DNA of 59,895 bases, taken from Erwinia oleae (GTDB lineage: Bacteria; Pseudomonadota; Gammaproteobacteria; Enterobacterales; Enterobacteriaceae). Positions 1-9,117 of this stretch are shown one piece after another. The notes below the pieces were generated by a model. The model worked only from the letters and a program-made list of their open reading frames with translations, did no database searches and was not told where the DNA came from. Within the stretch, counting starts at the first letter, position 1. Each line of letters starts with the position of its first letter. Both the position numbers and the translations under genes were made by a program. The stretch covers positions 1 to 59,895 of the forward strand of contig NZ_JNVB01000017.1 in assembly GCF_000770305.1 (NCBI RefSeq), in the 5' to 3' direction.

Positions 1-1427
1 CTCATTTTGATCGCTTCGGTTAACGCTTCAATCGCATTGTCCTGACCAAACACCAGCATTTTCAGACGTTCGCCCAGGGTTTTCAGCGTATCGCGATCGG
101 TCGCAGAAACGCTTTTTTCTGGAATACGCGCGATGCGAGCGACCACGGATTCGATATCCGCCACGTTGACCGTTTTCTTGCGTTTGCTGACCGGCATCAA
201 ACGCGCACGTGCGCCTGCTTCATCAATAACGTCAATGGCCTTATCGGGCAGATGACGATCGTTGATGTACTTCACCGCCAGCTCAACGGCAGCCCGTACC
301 GCCTTCGCCGTATAACGCACATCGTGATGCGCTTCGTACTTCGGCTTGAGGCCGTTCAGGATCTGCACGGTCTCATCCACCGACGGCTCGGTAATGTCGA
401 TTTTCTGGAACCGGCGCGCCAGCGCACGATCTTTTTCAAAAATGTTGCTGAATTCCTGATAGGTGGTTGAACCCATCACGCGAATTTTACCGCTTGAGAG
501 CAGCGGCTTGATCAGGTTTGCCGCGTCGACCTGGCCGCCTGAAGCCGCGCCTGCACCGATGATGGTATGGATCTCATCAATGAACAGAATGCTGCTGTTG
601 TCCTGCTCAAGCTGCTTCAGCAATGCCTTGAAGCGTTTTTCAAAGTCGCCGCGATATTTGGTGCCCGCCAACAGTGAGCCAATATCCAGTGAATAGATGG
701 TGGCGTCTTTCATCACTTCAGGCACTTCGCCCTGCACGATACGCCAGGCAAGCCCCTCGGCAATGGCGGTTTTCCCGACGCCGGACTCACCCACCAGCAG
801 CGGGTTGTTTTTACGGCGACGGCAAAGCACCTGGACAGTGCGCTCAAGCTCTTTATCACGCCCGATGAGCGGATCGATACCGCCGACGCGAGCAAGCTGA
901 TTGAGATTGGTGGTGAAGTTTTCCATACGATCCTCCCCGCCTGCCTGCTCTTCGTTAACAGGATTTTCCGCGCCTGAGGCGGGCCCTGACTCGTCTTTAC
1001 GCGTACCATGGGAAATAAAGTTCACTACGTCCAGACGGCTGATTTCATGCTTGCGCAGCAGATAAGCGGCCTGAGACTCCTGCTCGCTAAATATCGCGAC
1101 CAGCACGTTGGCGCCCGCAACTTCGCTGCGGCCGGAGGACTGTACGTGGAATACTGCGCGCTGTAATACGCGCTGGAAACTGAGCGTAGGCTGCGTGTCA
1201 CGCTCTTCTTCGCTGACCGGCAAGACCGGGGTGGTTTGTTCAATAAAGGCTTCGAGCTCCTGCCGAAGCGCTACGATATCGACTGAACAGGCTTCAAGCG
1301 CCTCTCTGGCCGACGGGTTACTGAGCAAAGCCAGCAACAGATGCTCGACGGTCATAAATTCATGACGGTGCTCACGCGCTCTGGCGAAAGCCATATTTAA
1401 ACTGAGTTCCAGTTCTTGATTGAGCAT
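1..1427 (-). CDS. clpA: ATP-dependent Clp protease ATP-binding subunit ClpA (3' end outside window)
   Basis: ClpA unfolds substrates and feeds them to the ClpP peptidase in the cytoplasm. The reading frame is open from the left edge to an ATG at 1427 preceded by GGAGGT; the protein starts [15 protein letters not shown] as in E. coli. About 475 codons are visible: the N-terminal double-repeat domain that binds ClpS, then the first AAA+ module with Walker A GESGVGKT (about residue 215) and Walker [10 protein letters not shown]. The second AAA+ module and ClpP-binding loop lie beyond the edge. It is transcribed with clpS, 28 bp upstream. Identity is very sure; the partial state is only a window effect. 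Confidence 0.98.
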   Translation of the reverse strand, partial: MLNQELELSLNMAFARAREHRHEFMTVEHLLLALLSNPSAREALEACSVDIVALRQELEAFIEQTTPVLPVSEEERDTQPTLSFQRVLQRAVFHVQSSGRSEVAGANVLVAIFSEQESQAAYLLRKHEISRLDVVNFISHGTRKDESGPASGAENPVNEEQAGGEDRMENFTTNLNQLARVGGIDPLIGRDKELERTVQVLCRRRKNNPLLVGESGVGKTAIAEGLAWRIVQGEVPEVMKDATIYSLDIGSLLAGTKYRGDFEKRFKALLKQLEQDNSSILFIDEIHTIIGAGAASGGQVDAANLIKPLLSSGKIRVMGSTTYQEFSNIFEKDRALARRFQKIDITEPSVDETVQILNGLKPKYEAHHDVRYTAKAVRAAVELAVKYINDRHLPDKAIDVIDEAGARARLMPVSKRKKTVNVADIESVVARIARIPEKSVSATDRDTLKTLGERLKMLVFGQDNAIEALTEAIKM

Positions 1428-1455
1428 TGGCACCTCCCCCAATTGATTGCCTTAT

Positions 1456-1776
1456 TCAGGCTTTTTCAAGCGTACACAGCAATGGATGCTCGTTCTCCCT
1501 GGCATACTTATTGACATGTGCAACTTTCGTTTCCGCCACTTCGGCGGTAAAAACGCCGCAAATTGCCTTTCCCTGATAATGAACGGTAAGCATCAACTGT
1601 GTTGCACGTTCAACATCATAAGAAAAGAACTTTTGCAGTACGTCAATAACAAATTCCATAGGTGTATAATCGTCATTATTTAAAATAACTTTATACATCG
1701 AAGGTGGCTTAAGGCCTTCACGCAATTTGTCTTCTGCAAGCTGTTCAAAATTAAGCCAGTCGTTAGTCTTTCCCAT
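1456..1776 (-). CDS. clpS: ATP-dependent Clp protease adaptor ClpS
   Basis: ClpS is the N-degron recognin that delivers proteins with bulky hydrophobic N-termini to ClpAP. The 106-aa protein begins [15 protein letters not shown], the family start; an upstream in-frame extension of 10 codons is ignored because it has no family match. The core [21 protein letters not shown] carries the Asn-Asp-Asp cluster that holds the substrate alpha-amino group, followed by LQKFF and the HYQGKAICG segment contacting ClpA. It lies directly upstream of clpA on the same strand and diverges from cspD, as in E. coli. Confidence 0.98.
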   Translation of the reverse strand: MGKTNDWLNFEQLAEDKLREGLKPPSMYKVILNNDDYTPMEFVIDVLQKFFSYDVERATQLMLTVHYQGKAICGVFTAEVAETKVAHVNKYARENEHPLLCTLEKA

Positions 1777-1974
1777 ACGTACCCAATTTGATAACGCTGC
1801 CAGCAAACGTCAGCGGGCAAATGACAGGTTAAGTTTAACACACCTCAACTGCTGGCTCTCGCCGAGAGTTCTGGTCGACAACATCACGCTAAGCGACCTT
1901 TATCACAAAATTTGCAATAGCGTTAACTACCTCAAATTTTGACGATTTTATCCCGTCCTGACGTCCCCATTTGC

Positions 1975-2002
1975 TTGACGCTCCATGCCATTTCTCTACA
2001 GT
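1975..2002 (+). promoter_or_regulatory. candidate cspD promoter in the clpS-cspD divergent spacer
   Basis: The 316-bp spacer 1777-2092 separates divergent clpS and cspD. TTGACG (1975-1980), a 16-bp spacer and TACAGT (1997-2002) form a reasonable sigma-70 promoter facing cspD, which would give a roughly 85-nt 5' UTR. The rest of the spacer shows no gene. This is a by-eye call. Confidence 0.4.
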
Positions 2003-2092
2003 ACTGGCATGAGTTGGACGTAACTTAACCAGCTCAGGAGCTGTACGCTTTATCACCTCACCTACCTGAACGACTTATGAGAGATGTTAAGC

Positions 2093-2320
2093 ATGGAGAC
2101 GGGTACTGTTAAATGGTTTAATAACGCCAAAGGTTTCGGCTTTATCTGCCCCATTGGCGGCGGCGAAGACATTTTCGCCCACTACTCAACAATCCAGATG
2201 GACGGCTACCGAACGCTAAAAGCCGGGCAACAGGTTCAGTTTGATGTGCATCAGGGGCCGAAAGGCAATCATGCCAGCCTTATCATCCCGGTTGAAATGG
2301 CCCTGGCAGCCAGTGCCTGA
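2093..2320 (+). CDS. cspD: cold-shock-like protein CspD
   Basis: CspD is a stationary-phase single-stranded nucleic-acid-binding protein that inhibits replication; it is not cold induced. The 75-aa product is a single OB-fold cold-shock domain with both RNA-binding motifs, KGFGFI and DIFAHYS, near residues 15 and 30. The start METGTVKWF matches the family; an upstream in-frame ATG at 2084 would add only three residues (MLS). A strong terminator follows at 2357-2384. Position divergent from clpS is the conserved enterobacterial arrangement. Confidence 0.96.
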   Translation: METGTVKWFNNAKGFGFICPIGGGEDIFAHYSTIQMDGYRTLKAGQQVQFDVHQGPKGNHASLIIPVEMALAASA

Positions 2321-2356
2321 CCTCAATCACACTCATTCTGAACAACCCCGAAGTAA

Positions 2357-2384
2357 AATGCCAGCCAACCATGCTGGCATTTTT
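2357..2384 (+). terminator. cspD Rho-independent terminator
   Basis: A 9-bp stem AATGCCAGC/GCTGGCATT with a 7-nt loop is followed by a T run, 36 bp after the cspD stop. Confidence 0.85.
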
Positions 2385-2536
2385 ATGCCTCTCCTGCCCG
2401 CCAGAACATAGTTTGGGATAGCCGCTCTTTTTTCAACCCTTTGACACGCCGCACGCCCTTCTCCTTTGCCGCTTGCCTGGCCAAAGCAACCCTGTTAATG
2501 TCCGGTCAGGCTGGGTAGTTATTGAATTTTCAAGCT

Positions 2537-2589
2537 AAACCATTTGCTTATCAACCGCGCACCTCCGTTGATAAGCAAATGGTTTTTTT
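2537..2589 (+). terminator. orphan 19-bp perfect inverted repeat with T tract
   Basis: Arms AAACCATTTGCTTATCAAC and its exact complement (2537-2555 and 2567-2585) enclose an 11-nt loop, ending in TTTTTTT to 2589. The 369-bp gap 2321-2689 already holds the cspD terminator, so this second, much stronger structure has no obvious gene to terminate. It could end a small RNA transcribed from about 2440-2500, where a TTGACA (2441-2446) is seen without a convincing -10, or be a relic of a lost gene. No ORF of note lies in the gap. Confidence 0.6.
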
Positions 2590-2689
2590 ATATCTGGCAT
2601 GCCGAAAAAGCACATTTGGTTAAGGTGCTGATTACCCCACCGGACAAGCCGACTGCCAGCAAGGACATTATCATTACAAGGAGTAGCGT

Positions 2690-4198
2690 ATGCATTTTCA
2701 ATACCGGATAAAATCTATTGCAGCAATAGCCCTGCTGCTGACGCTTTCGATCATTATCGCAACGCCTGCCGCCGCAGAGGCCGAAATTTACCTTGTGCAC
2801 ACCAACGACGTTCACGGCCATGTAGATATCGAACCCTTCGTTAAAGGCTATGTTGATAAGCTGAAAAGCGAAGGCAAGCAGGTCGTGACCCTCTCCGCCG
2901 GTGATGCATTTGCCGGGGTGCCCTTTGCGTCACTGAGCAAAGGGCTGGACGTGGCCAGGGTAATGAACACAGCGGGCTACGAGATGATGGTGCTGGGAAA
3001 TCATGAATACGCTATGGAGGCCGACTGGCTGAGCGGTATTTTTGATGCGGTAAACTTCCCCATTCTGGGTGCCAACGCGCCGGATACCCTGCGCGCCGCG
3101 CTGCCGGCGCCAGGCGACTACCTGATTAAAAATGTTAATGGCGTTAAAATCGCTTTCCTGGGGCTGACCACTTCGCCCGTCGCCGCAGGCTTTCCTGAGA
3201 AAACGCTGCGCGTTGCTGAACGCCTGCATCAGGAGACGCGGCGCCAGGGTGCAACCGTCTTTATTGCCGTTGCGCACCTGGGCGTCACCGACGCCGACCC
3301 CACGATGCGCAGCACATGGCTGGCGGAAAAGGCCCCCTGGCTGACGGCGATTATCGACGGCCATTGTCATACGCTGCACAAGAATGGGTTAATGCATAAC
3401 GGCGTGCTGATTGCCGAAGCGGGCGAATATGGGCAATACCTCGGCGTGGTCAAACTGACGCTGCGCGACGATGTGGTGGAGGAGAAAACGGCCAGCACCC
3501 TCTCGCTTGCGGCGCTGCGGCAGAGCAAAACTGTGGTACCTGACAACACCGTGCGCGCCATCATTGACGAGGTGAACACCCGCAATCAGCAACAGCTCGC
3601 GGAAGTGGTGTTTACCACGCCGGTTAAACTGGTAGGCGAACGCCATCGGGTGCGATCGCAGGAGACCAATTTAGGCGATCTGGTCGCCGATGCCTATCGT
3701 GCAGCTACGGCGGCGGATGTCGCCTTCGCTGCGGGCGTGACAATCCGGCGGGATATTGCGCCCGGCCCGGTCACGCGCGCAACGTTGCTCAGCACGCTGG
3801 GCTCGGAACAGCCGCTGTGTAAATTCAGCTTTACCGGCGCACAACTGAAAGAGATGATTGAATACACCCTGGCGGCCTGGCCAGCGGTGAGTATCCATTT
3901 TCAGCAGGTTTCAGGCGTCAACGTAAAATTTGATCCCAGCAGGAAAAGCGGCGATCGCATCGTTCAACTCACGCTGGAAAAGGGCGAAAAAGTGCGTCCT
4001 GATGCCGTTTATCAGGTGGCGACGCGGAAAGACATGCTGGTGATCCAGCGCTTCATCGCGGCTGACGCGCCGCTGCGCTGTGAAGCGCACGACAGCGTCT
4101 ATCCGGCCTTTATCCGCTACGTTAATTCAGGGATTACGATTCGCGACGGCAGCGCCAGTCGGCTGCAACCTGTCAGCGCGGCGCGGCCCTCTCATTAA
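2690..4198 (+). CDS. UshA-like periplasmic 5'-nucleotidase/metallophosphoesterase
   Basis: The 502-aa protein probably hydrolyses nucleotides or related phosphoesters in the periplasm. A signal peptide ends near residue 29 (TPAAAEA). The metallophosphoesterase domain shows HTNDVHGH (Asp40, His42), GDAFAG (Asp72), GNHE (Asn104-His105) and DGHCH (His225/His227), the dimetal ligands of the family. The C-terminal half (about 300-480) resembles the 5'-nucleotidase substrate-binding domain, including ETNLGDLVADAYR. The ATG follows AAGGAG. It is not UshA itself: length and sequence differ, and it occupies the place where E. coli has macAB next to cspD. Its exact substrate cannot be told. Confidence 0.88.
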   Translation: MHFQYRIKSIAAIALLLTLSIIIATPAAAEAEIYLVHTNDVHGHVDIEPFVKGYVDKLKSEGKQVVTLSAGDAFAGVPFASLSKGLDVARVMNTAGYEMMVLGNHEYAMEADWLSGIFDAVNFPILGANAPDTLRAALPAPGDYLIKNVNGVKIAFLGLTTSPVAAGFPEKTLRVAERLHQETRRQGATVFIAVAHLGVTDADPTMRSTWLAEKAPWLTAIIDGHCHTLHKNGLMHNGVLIAEAGEYGQYLGVVKLTLRDDVVEEKTASTLSLAALRQSKTVVPDNTVRAIIDEVNTRNQQQLAEVVFTTPVKLVGERHRVRSQETNLGDLVADAYRAATAADVAFAAGVTIRRDIAPGPVTRATLLSTLGSEQPLCKFSFTGAQLKEMIEYTLAAWPAVSIHFQQVSGVNVKFDPSRKSGDRIVQLTLEKGEKVRPDAVYQVATRKDMLVIQRFIAADAPLRCEAHDSVYPAFIRYVNSGITIRDGSASRLQPVSAARPSH

Positions 4199-4208
4199 TC
4201 GCTACCCC

Positions 4209-4241
4209 GCGCCGCGTGGATTACGCGCGGTGCATTTTTTT
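4209..4241 (+). terminator. terminator of the nucleotidase gene
   Basis: A GC-rich 10-bp stem with two wobble pairs, loop GATTA, then a T run (4235-4241), 11 bp past the stop codon. Confidence 0.75.
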
Positions 4242-4317
4242 ACCCAATAATTAACGGTTTACTGCGCATCCTTTTTTGGTTAGCGTGTCGGCAAATTCTC
4301 AAACGGACGCGCCACAC

Positions 4318-5217
4318 ATGTATTCAGGACTGTTAATCATCCTTCTTCCTCTGTTTATTGGCTATCTGCTGCCGCCTTCCGGCGCGGCACGCATGCGGAT
4401 GGTAAATAAAGTGCTCGGCTGGATGGTTTACATCATTCTGTTTTTCATGGGCATCAGCCTGGCGTTTATTGACGATCTCGGCCAGAGCCTGCTGGCTATT
4501 CTGCGCTACAGCCTGGTTAGCGCCACCTGCATTCTGATCTGTAACGTTCTGGCGCTGCGTCTTCTGGAAGCACGCCACCCGTGGCGGCACGCGCAGCAGC
4601 CTGAGGCGCTGCCGTCACGGCTGCGTATGGCGCTGGAGTCGGTTAAATTGTGCGGCGTGGTTGCCGCCGGTTTTTGTCTTGGCCTGAGCCGCTGGACGCC
4701 GCTCACCTTCGCCAGTCAGATCGGCGAATATGCCCTGCTGCTGCTGCTTTTCCTGGTGGGCCTTCAACTGCGCGGCAACGGCATGACTGTACGGCAAATC
4801 GTGCTCAACCGACGCGGCATGCAGGTGGCGCTGGTGGTTGTCTTCAGCGCGCTGGCAGGCGGCATAATCGCTTCGTTAGCGCTTGGCCTGCCGCTGCGCA
4901 CCGGGCTGGCGCTGGCGTCCGGTTTTGGCTGGTATTCACTTTCCGGCATCATGATGACCGAGTCATTCGGCCCGGTGATCGGCAGCGCCGCCTTTTTTAA
5001 CGACCTGCTGCGGGAGCTGCTGGCGATTATGCTTATTCCGTCGCTGATCCGCCGCCATCGCGCCAGTGCGCTGGGCCTGTGCGGCGCAACCTCGATGGAT
5101 TTCACTCTGCCTGTGCTGCAACGCAGCGGCGGCATGGAGATTGTCTCCGCCGCTATCGTCCACGGCTTTATCCTCAGCCTGATTGCGCCGCTGCTGATGG
5201 CGCTCTTTTCTGCCTGA
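4318..5217 (+). CDS. lysO: L-lysine exporter LysO (YbjE)
   Basis: LysO exports lysine and toxic lysine analogues across the inner membrane. The 299-aa product equals the E. coli length when started at MYSGLLIILLPLFIGYLLPP; a 14-codon upstream extension from a TTG has no family support. About eight hydrophobic segments are visible, including the YIILFFMGISLAFIDDL segment typical of the family. Most of the C-terminal half (FGWYSLSGIMMTESFGP, AATSMDFTLP) is strongly conserved. A hairpin at 5262 follows. In E. coli the gene answers to lysine through ArgP; no ArgP site can be read by eye here. Confidence 0.93.
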   Translation: MYSGLLIILLPLFIGYLLPPSGAARMRMVNKVLGWMVYIILFFMGISLAFIDDLGQSLLAILRYSLVSATCILICNVLALRLLEARHPWRHAQQPEALPSRLRMALESVKLCGVVAAGFCLGLSRWTPLTFASQIGEYALLLLLFLVGLQLRGNGMTVRQIVLNRRGMQVALVVVFSALAGGIIASLALGLPLRTGLALASGFGWYSLSGIMMTESFGPVIGSAAFFNDLLRELLAIMLIPSLIRRHRASALGLCGATSMDFTLPVLQRSGGMEIVSAAIVHGFILSLIAPLLMALFSA

Positions 5218-5261
5218 TCGGCATTTTGTTTGCGCCAGATCAAACTCACTTCTGATTCTGC

Positions 5262-5289
5262 ATACCGCCACTTTTCACAGGCGGTATTT
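5262..5289 (+). terminator. weak terminator after lysO
   Basis: Stem ATACCGCC/GGCGGTAT with a 10-nt loop, followed by only TT. It sits just before the NsrR palindrome. Confidence 0.45.
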
Positions 5290-5301
5290 GCTCATAGCAT
5301 A

Positions 5302-5324
5302 AAGTTGCATTTAAAATACAACTT
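5302..5324 (+). promoter_or_regulatory. NsrR operator upstream of hcp
   Basis: The 23-bp element AAGTTGCATTTAAAATACAACTT is a near-perfect palindrome and matches the NsrR consensus (AAGATGCATTTAAAATGCATCTT) at most positions. It lies 15 bp upstream of the hcp start. NsrR is the [Fe-S] NO sensor that represses hcp-hcr in enterobacteria. Confidence 0.85.
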
Positions 5325-5339
5325 TAAAAAGGCAACATT

Positions 5340-6986
5340 ATGTTTTGCGTTCAATGTGAGCAAACAATCAGAACTCCCGAGGGCAACGGCTGTTCATGGG
5401 CCCAGGGCATGTGCGGCAAAACGGCACAGACGTCCGATCTACAGGACCTGCTGATTGCCGTCCTTCAGGGGCTTTCTGCCTGGGCCGTGGAAGCGCGGCG
5501 TCATGGCATCATCATTCATGAGGTCGACAGCTTTGCGCCGCAGGCATTCTTTGCCACGCTGACTAACGTCAATTTTGACTCTCAGCGCATCGTTGATTAT
5601 GCCACTACCGCTATCGCCTGGCGCGAGCGGTTGAAAACGCTGTGCCTCAACGCGCAGCTTCCGAACAGCTTCACGCATCCGATGGCGGAACTGTCGCTGG
5701 TCAGTCACGATTTGGATGCGCTGCAAAAACAGGCCGCCGACTTTGCGCTGAATCGCGATGAAGAAGATGAAGATATCCTTGGCGTGCGTCTGCTCTGCCT
5801 CTACGGCCTGAAAGGCGCAGCGGCCTATATGGAACATGCGCACGTGCATGGCCGCTACGATGAAAAGGTTTATCAGCACTATCACGAGATTATGGCGTGG
5901 CTCGGCACGCAACCTAACCAGCTGAGCGATCTGCTGGATCATGCCATGCAGATCGGCAAAATGAACTTCAGCATCATGGCCATGCTGGATGAAGCGCAGA
6001 CCACCACCTACGGCGATCCTCAGCCCGTTTCCGTCAATGTGCGCCCGGTGGCCGGTAAAGCGATTCTGATTTCAGGTCACGATCTGAAAGACCTTCAGCT
6101 GCTGCTTGAGCAGACCGTGGGTAAAGACATCAACGTGTATACGCACGGCGAGATGCTGCCTGCGCACGGCTATCCGCTGTTAAAACAGTATCCGCACCTG
6201 GTGGGCAATTATGGCAGCGGCTGGCAAAACCAGCAGGCGGAATTTGCCCGCTTCCCCGGCCCGATCGTGATGACATCTAACTGCATTATCGATCCGTTTG
6301 TCGGTGAATATCAGTCCCGTATCTGGACGCGCAGTATCGTCGGCTGGCCGGGAGTGAATCACCTTGACGGCGAAGACTTCTCGCCGGTTATTGAGCAGGC
6401 GCAGGGAATGCCGGGCTTTCCGTGGACGGAGATCCCACACGAAATTACCGTGGGTTTTGGCCGCAAGGTACTTCAGGACGCCAGCGACAGCGTTATCGAA
6501 CTGGTTGCGCAGCAGAAACTGCGTCACGTCTTTCTGATTGGCGGGTGCGATGGCAGCCGCGAGCAGCGTAGCTACTTCACCGATCTGGCTACCGCTGTAC
6601 CAAAAGATTGCCTGATCCTCACCCTCGCGTGCGGCAAGTATCGCTTCAACAAGCTCGATTTCGGCACGCTTGAAGGCCTGCCGCGCCTGCTCGACGTTGG
6701 ACAGTGTAACGACAGCTACGCCGCGATCATGCTGGCCGTGAAGCTGGCGGAAAAACTGAACTGCGGCGTTAATGATTTGCCGCTGTCGCTGGTGCTCTCC
6801 TGGTTTGAGCAGAAGGCCATTGTGGTCCTGCTGACGCTGCTGTCGCTGGGCGTGAAAAACATCCGCACCGGCCCAAGCGCGCCGGGCTTCCTCAGCGAAA
6901 ACGTTATGGCGCTGCTGCAACGCGAATTTGGTCTGGCGCCGGTGACCACCGTCGAAAACGACATTAACGCTATTCTGGCTCACTAA
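5340..6986 (+). CDS. hcp: hydroxylamine reductase / hybrid-cluster protein Hcp
   Basis: Hcp carries an N-terminal iron-sulfur cluster and the hybrid 4Fe-2S-2O cluster; in enterobacteria it acts as a high-affinity NO reductase and in S-nitrosylation. The 548-aa protein has Cys3, Cys6, Cys18 and Cys25 for the N-terminal cluster. The hybrid-cluster region follows, with [24 protein letters not shown] and GQCNDSYAA. It is near full family length (550). An SD-like AAGGC precedes the ATG. hcr follows after 11 bp, so the enzyme and its reductase form one NsrR-controlled operon. Confidence 0.98.
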   Translation: MFCVQCEQTIRTPEGNGCSWAQGMCGKTAQTSDLQDLLIAVLQGLSAWAVEARRHGIIIHEVDSFAPQAFFATLTNVNFDSQRIVDYATTAIAWRERLKTLCLNAQLPNSFTHPMAELSLVSHDLDALQKQAADFALNRDEEDEDILGVRLLCLYGLKGAAAYMEHAHVHGRYDEKVYQHYHEIMAWLGTQPNQLSDLLDHAMQIGKMNFSIMAMLDEAQTTTYGDPQPVSVNVRPVAGKAILISGHDLKDLQLLLEQTVGKDINVYTHGEMLPAHGYPLLKQYPHLVGNYGSGWQNQQAEFARFPGPIVMTSNCIIDPFVGEYQSRIWTRSIVGWPGVNHLDGEDFSPVIEQAQGMPGFPWTEIPHEITVGFGRKVLQDASDSVIELVAQQKLRHVFLIGGCDGSREQRSYFTDLATAVPKDCLILTLACGKYRFNKLDFGTLEGLPRLLDVGQCNDSYAAIMLAVKLAEKLNCGVNDLPLSLVLSWFEQKAIVVLLTLLSLGVKNIRTGPSAPGFLSENVMALLQREFGLAPVTTVENDINAILAH

Positions 6987-6997
6987 GGAGACCCGTC

Positions 6998-7984
6998 ATG
7001 CAATCTCATCCTCTTTGCCCCTGGCGCATGCAGGTTCACCACGTGGTTCAGGAGACGCCGGACGTCTGGACGATCGCGCTGATCAATCACGATTTTTACC
7101 GCTGGCAGGCGGGGCAGTTTGCCCTGGTGCAGGTTGGCAAATCGAGCCAGCTGCGCGCCTATACGCTCTCTTCCACGCCGGGCCAGAGCGACTTTATCAC
7201 GCTGACCGTACGCCATATCGAAGGCGGTAAAGGTTCGCACTGGCTGACGCAGCAGGTTAAGGCGGGCGACTACGTCTGGCTTTCCGATGCGCAGGGCGAG
7301 TTTACCTGTGAACAGCATCCGGCCGATCGCTATCTGATGATGGCGGCAGGCTGCGGCATCACGCCGGTGATATCGATGTGCCGCTGGCTGCATGCCCACC
7401 GCCCCGACGCGCGCGTCACGCTCTGCTACAGCGTGCGTTCAGAGCAGGACGTGATTTTTGCCGATGCGCTCCGCGCAATGCAGCCGTGGATGGCGCTGGA
7501 GCTGGTGGTGGAAAACAGACCCACCGCCGATCTGCCTGAAGGACGCATCACGCGCGAGCGGCTGAAGGCGCTGGTGCCCGATATGACGCAGCGTACGGTG
7601 ATGATCTGCGGGCCAGCCGCTTACATGCAGCAGGTAGAGGGCTTCGCCCGTGAACTGGGCGCGGCGGAAATCTGCCTTGAACAGTTTACGCCTGCCGACA
7701 GCAGCGTGACTGAAGCAGACGCGGCGGAACATACGCTGCGTTCAGCAACGAAGGCTGAGGTCGGGATCTTTAACGCAGGTGAAACGCTGCTTGACGCACT
7801 GGAGAAAAACCAGTTTGCCGTTGATGCCGCCTGCCGCGCCGGCGTGTGTGGCTGCTGTAAGACACAGATCCTCAGCGGCGAGTACCGTACCGACAGTACG
7901 CAAACGCTCAGTGCTGAAGAGATTGCGGCCGGCTACGTACTGGCCTGTCGCTGTCATCCTGCCAGCGATATCGTTATCGCCTGA
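6998..7984 (+). CDS. hcr: NADH oxidoreductase Hcr, electron donor to Hcp
   Basis: Hcr passes electrons from NADH through FAD and a 2Fe-2S cluster to Hcp. The 328-aa protein has an N-terminal ferredoxin-reductase FAD domain (RAYTLSSTPG), an NAD-binding domain (AAGCGITPV, MICGPAAYM) and a C-terminal plant-type ferredoxin domain with CRAGVCGCCKTQ and a distal CRCHP cysteine. AAGGAG precedes the ATG. The gene is the second of the hcp-hcr operon and ends in a GC-rich hairpin. Confidence 0.97.
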   Translation: MQSHPLCPWRMQVHHVVQETPDVWTIALINHDFYRWQAGQFALVQVGKSSQLRAYTLSSTPGQSDFITLTVRHIEGGKGSHWLTQQVKAGDYVWLSDAQGEFTCEQHPADRYLMMAAGCGITPVISMCRWLHAHRPDARVTLCYSVRSEQDVIFADALRAMQPWMALELVVENRPTADLPEGRITRERLKALVPDMTQRTVMICGPAAYMQQVEGFARELGAAEICLEQFTPADSSVTEADAAEHTLRSATKAEVGIFNAGETLLDALEKNQFAVDAACRAGVCGCCKTQILSGEYRTDSTQTLSAEEIAAGYVLACRCHPASDIVIA

Positions 7985-7991
7985 CGCTTAC

Positions 7992-8018
7992 CAGGCGGGG
8001 TGGCCCCCGCCTGCCTTT
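7992..8018 (+). terminator. terminator of hcp-hcr
   Basis: Stem CAGGCGGGG/CCCCGCCTG with loop TGGC immediately after hcr, followed by CCTTTCT, a weak T tract. Confidence 0.6.
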
Positions 8019-8111
8019 CTCCGGCCTGTCGCCTGTTGCTCCTGATGACGCTGGTAAAAAATCACCGCCTGCGGTAAAACATCGACAGTTTTGCTTAAAA
8101 GGAGCGCAAAA

Positions 8112-9113
8112 GTGATCGATTTACGCAGTGATACCGTCACCCGTCCCTCTGCGGCGATGCTGGCCGCCATGATGGCTGCCGAAACCGGCGATGATGTCTA
8201 TGGCGACGACCCGACCGTTAACGCGCTCGAAGCGACGGCAGCGCGCCTGAGCGGCAAGGAAGCGGCCCTTTTTCTTCCCAGCGGCACCCAGGCGAACCTG
8301 GTCGCCCTGCTCTGTCACTGCCAGCGCGGCGAGGAGTACATCGTCGGTCAGCTTGCCCATAACTACAAATATGAGGCGGGCGGCGCGGCGGTTCTGGGCA
8401 GCATTCAACCACAGCCGGTTACGGCCGCGGCGGACGGTTCGCTGCCGCTCGACGTTGTGGCGCAGTTTATCAAGCCGGACGACATGCACTTTGCGATAAC
8501 AAAACTGCTCAGCCTTGAAAACACCTGGAACGGCAGCGTGCTGCCGCTGCGCTACCTTGAAGAGGCTTATGCGTTCACGCGCGAGCGCGGGCTGGCGCTG
8601 CACATCGACGGCGCGCGTATTTTTAACGCCGCCGTTGCGCTCGGCGTCGGCCTGGAAGAGATCGCCCGCTATTGCGATACGCTGACCATCTGCCTCTCGA
8701 AAGGCCTGGGCGCGCCGGTCGGTTCGCTGCTGTGCGGCAGTACGGAGTACATCAAACGCGCCCGCCGCTGGCGCAAAATGACCGGCGGCGCCATGCGTCA
8801 GGCCGGGATTCTGGCCGCAGCGGGTCTTTACGCGCTGGAACATAACGTGGTGCGGCTGAAGGACGATCATGACAACGCCGCGTGGCTGGCAGAACGGCTG
8901 CGCGAGGCTGGCGTGGAGGTTTCACGTCAGGATACCAACATGGTGTTTGTTCGCGTGCCGCCGGAACAGGTTGAGCCGCTCGCCGCGTGGATGCGCGAGC
9001 GCGACATTCGGCTCAGCGCCGGCCCGGTCACGCGCCTGGTCACCCATCTGGACATCAGTCGTGACGCGCTGGAAACGCTGGTGGCGGCGTGGCAGGCCTT
9101 TCTGCGCCGCTGA
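8112..9113 (+). CDS. ltaE: low-specificity L-threonine aldolase LtaE
   Basis: This PLP enzyme cleaves L-threonine and L-allo-threonine to glycine and acetaldehyde. The GTG at 8112, behind AAAAGGAG, gives MIDLRSDTVTRP and exactly the family length of 333 aa; an upstream ATG would add seven unmatched residues. Visible features are the substrate-binding GDDVYGDDPTVN, the cofactor-proximal HIDGARIFNA and the Schiff-base lysine in CLSKGLGAPVGS (Lys197). It is convergent with amiD, with only four bases between stops. Confidence 0.97.
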   Translation: MIDLRSDTVTRPSAAMLAAMMAAETGDDVYGDDPTVNALEATAARLSGKEAALFLPSGTQANLVALLCHCQRGEEYIVGQLAHNYKYEAGGAAVLGSIQPQPVTAAADGSLPLDVVAQFIKPDDMHFAITKLLSLENTWNGSVLPLRYLEEAYAFTRERGLALHIDGARIFNAAVALGVGLEEIARYCDTLTICLSKGLGAPVGSLLCGSTEYIKRARRWRKMTGGAMRQAGILAAAGLYALEHNVVRLKDDHDNAAWLAERLREAGVEVSRQDTNMVFVRVPPEQVEPLAAWMRERDIRLSAGPVTRLVTHLDISRDALETLVAAWQAFLRR

Positions 9114-9117
9114 GGGT

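Noticed and set aside
6180-6983. 267-aa minus-strand frame in hcp
   Set aside because: Antisense to a highly conserved enzyme, no homology seen.
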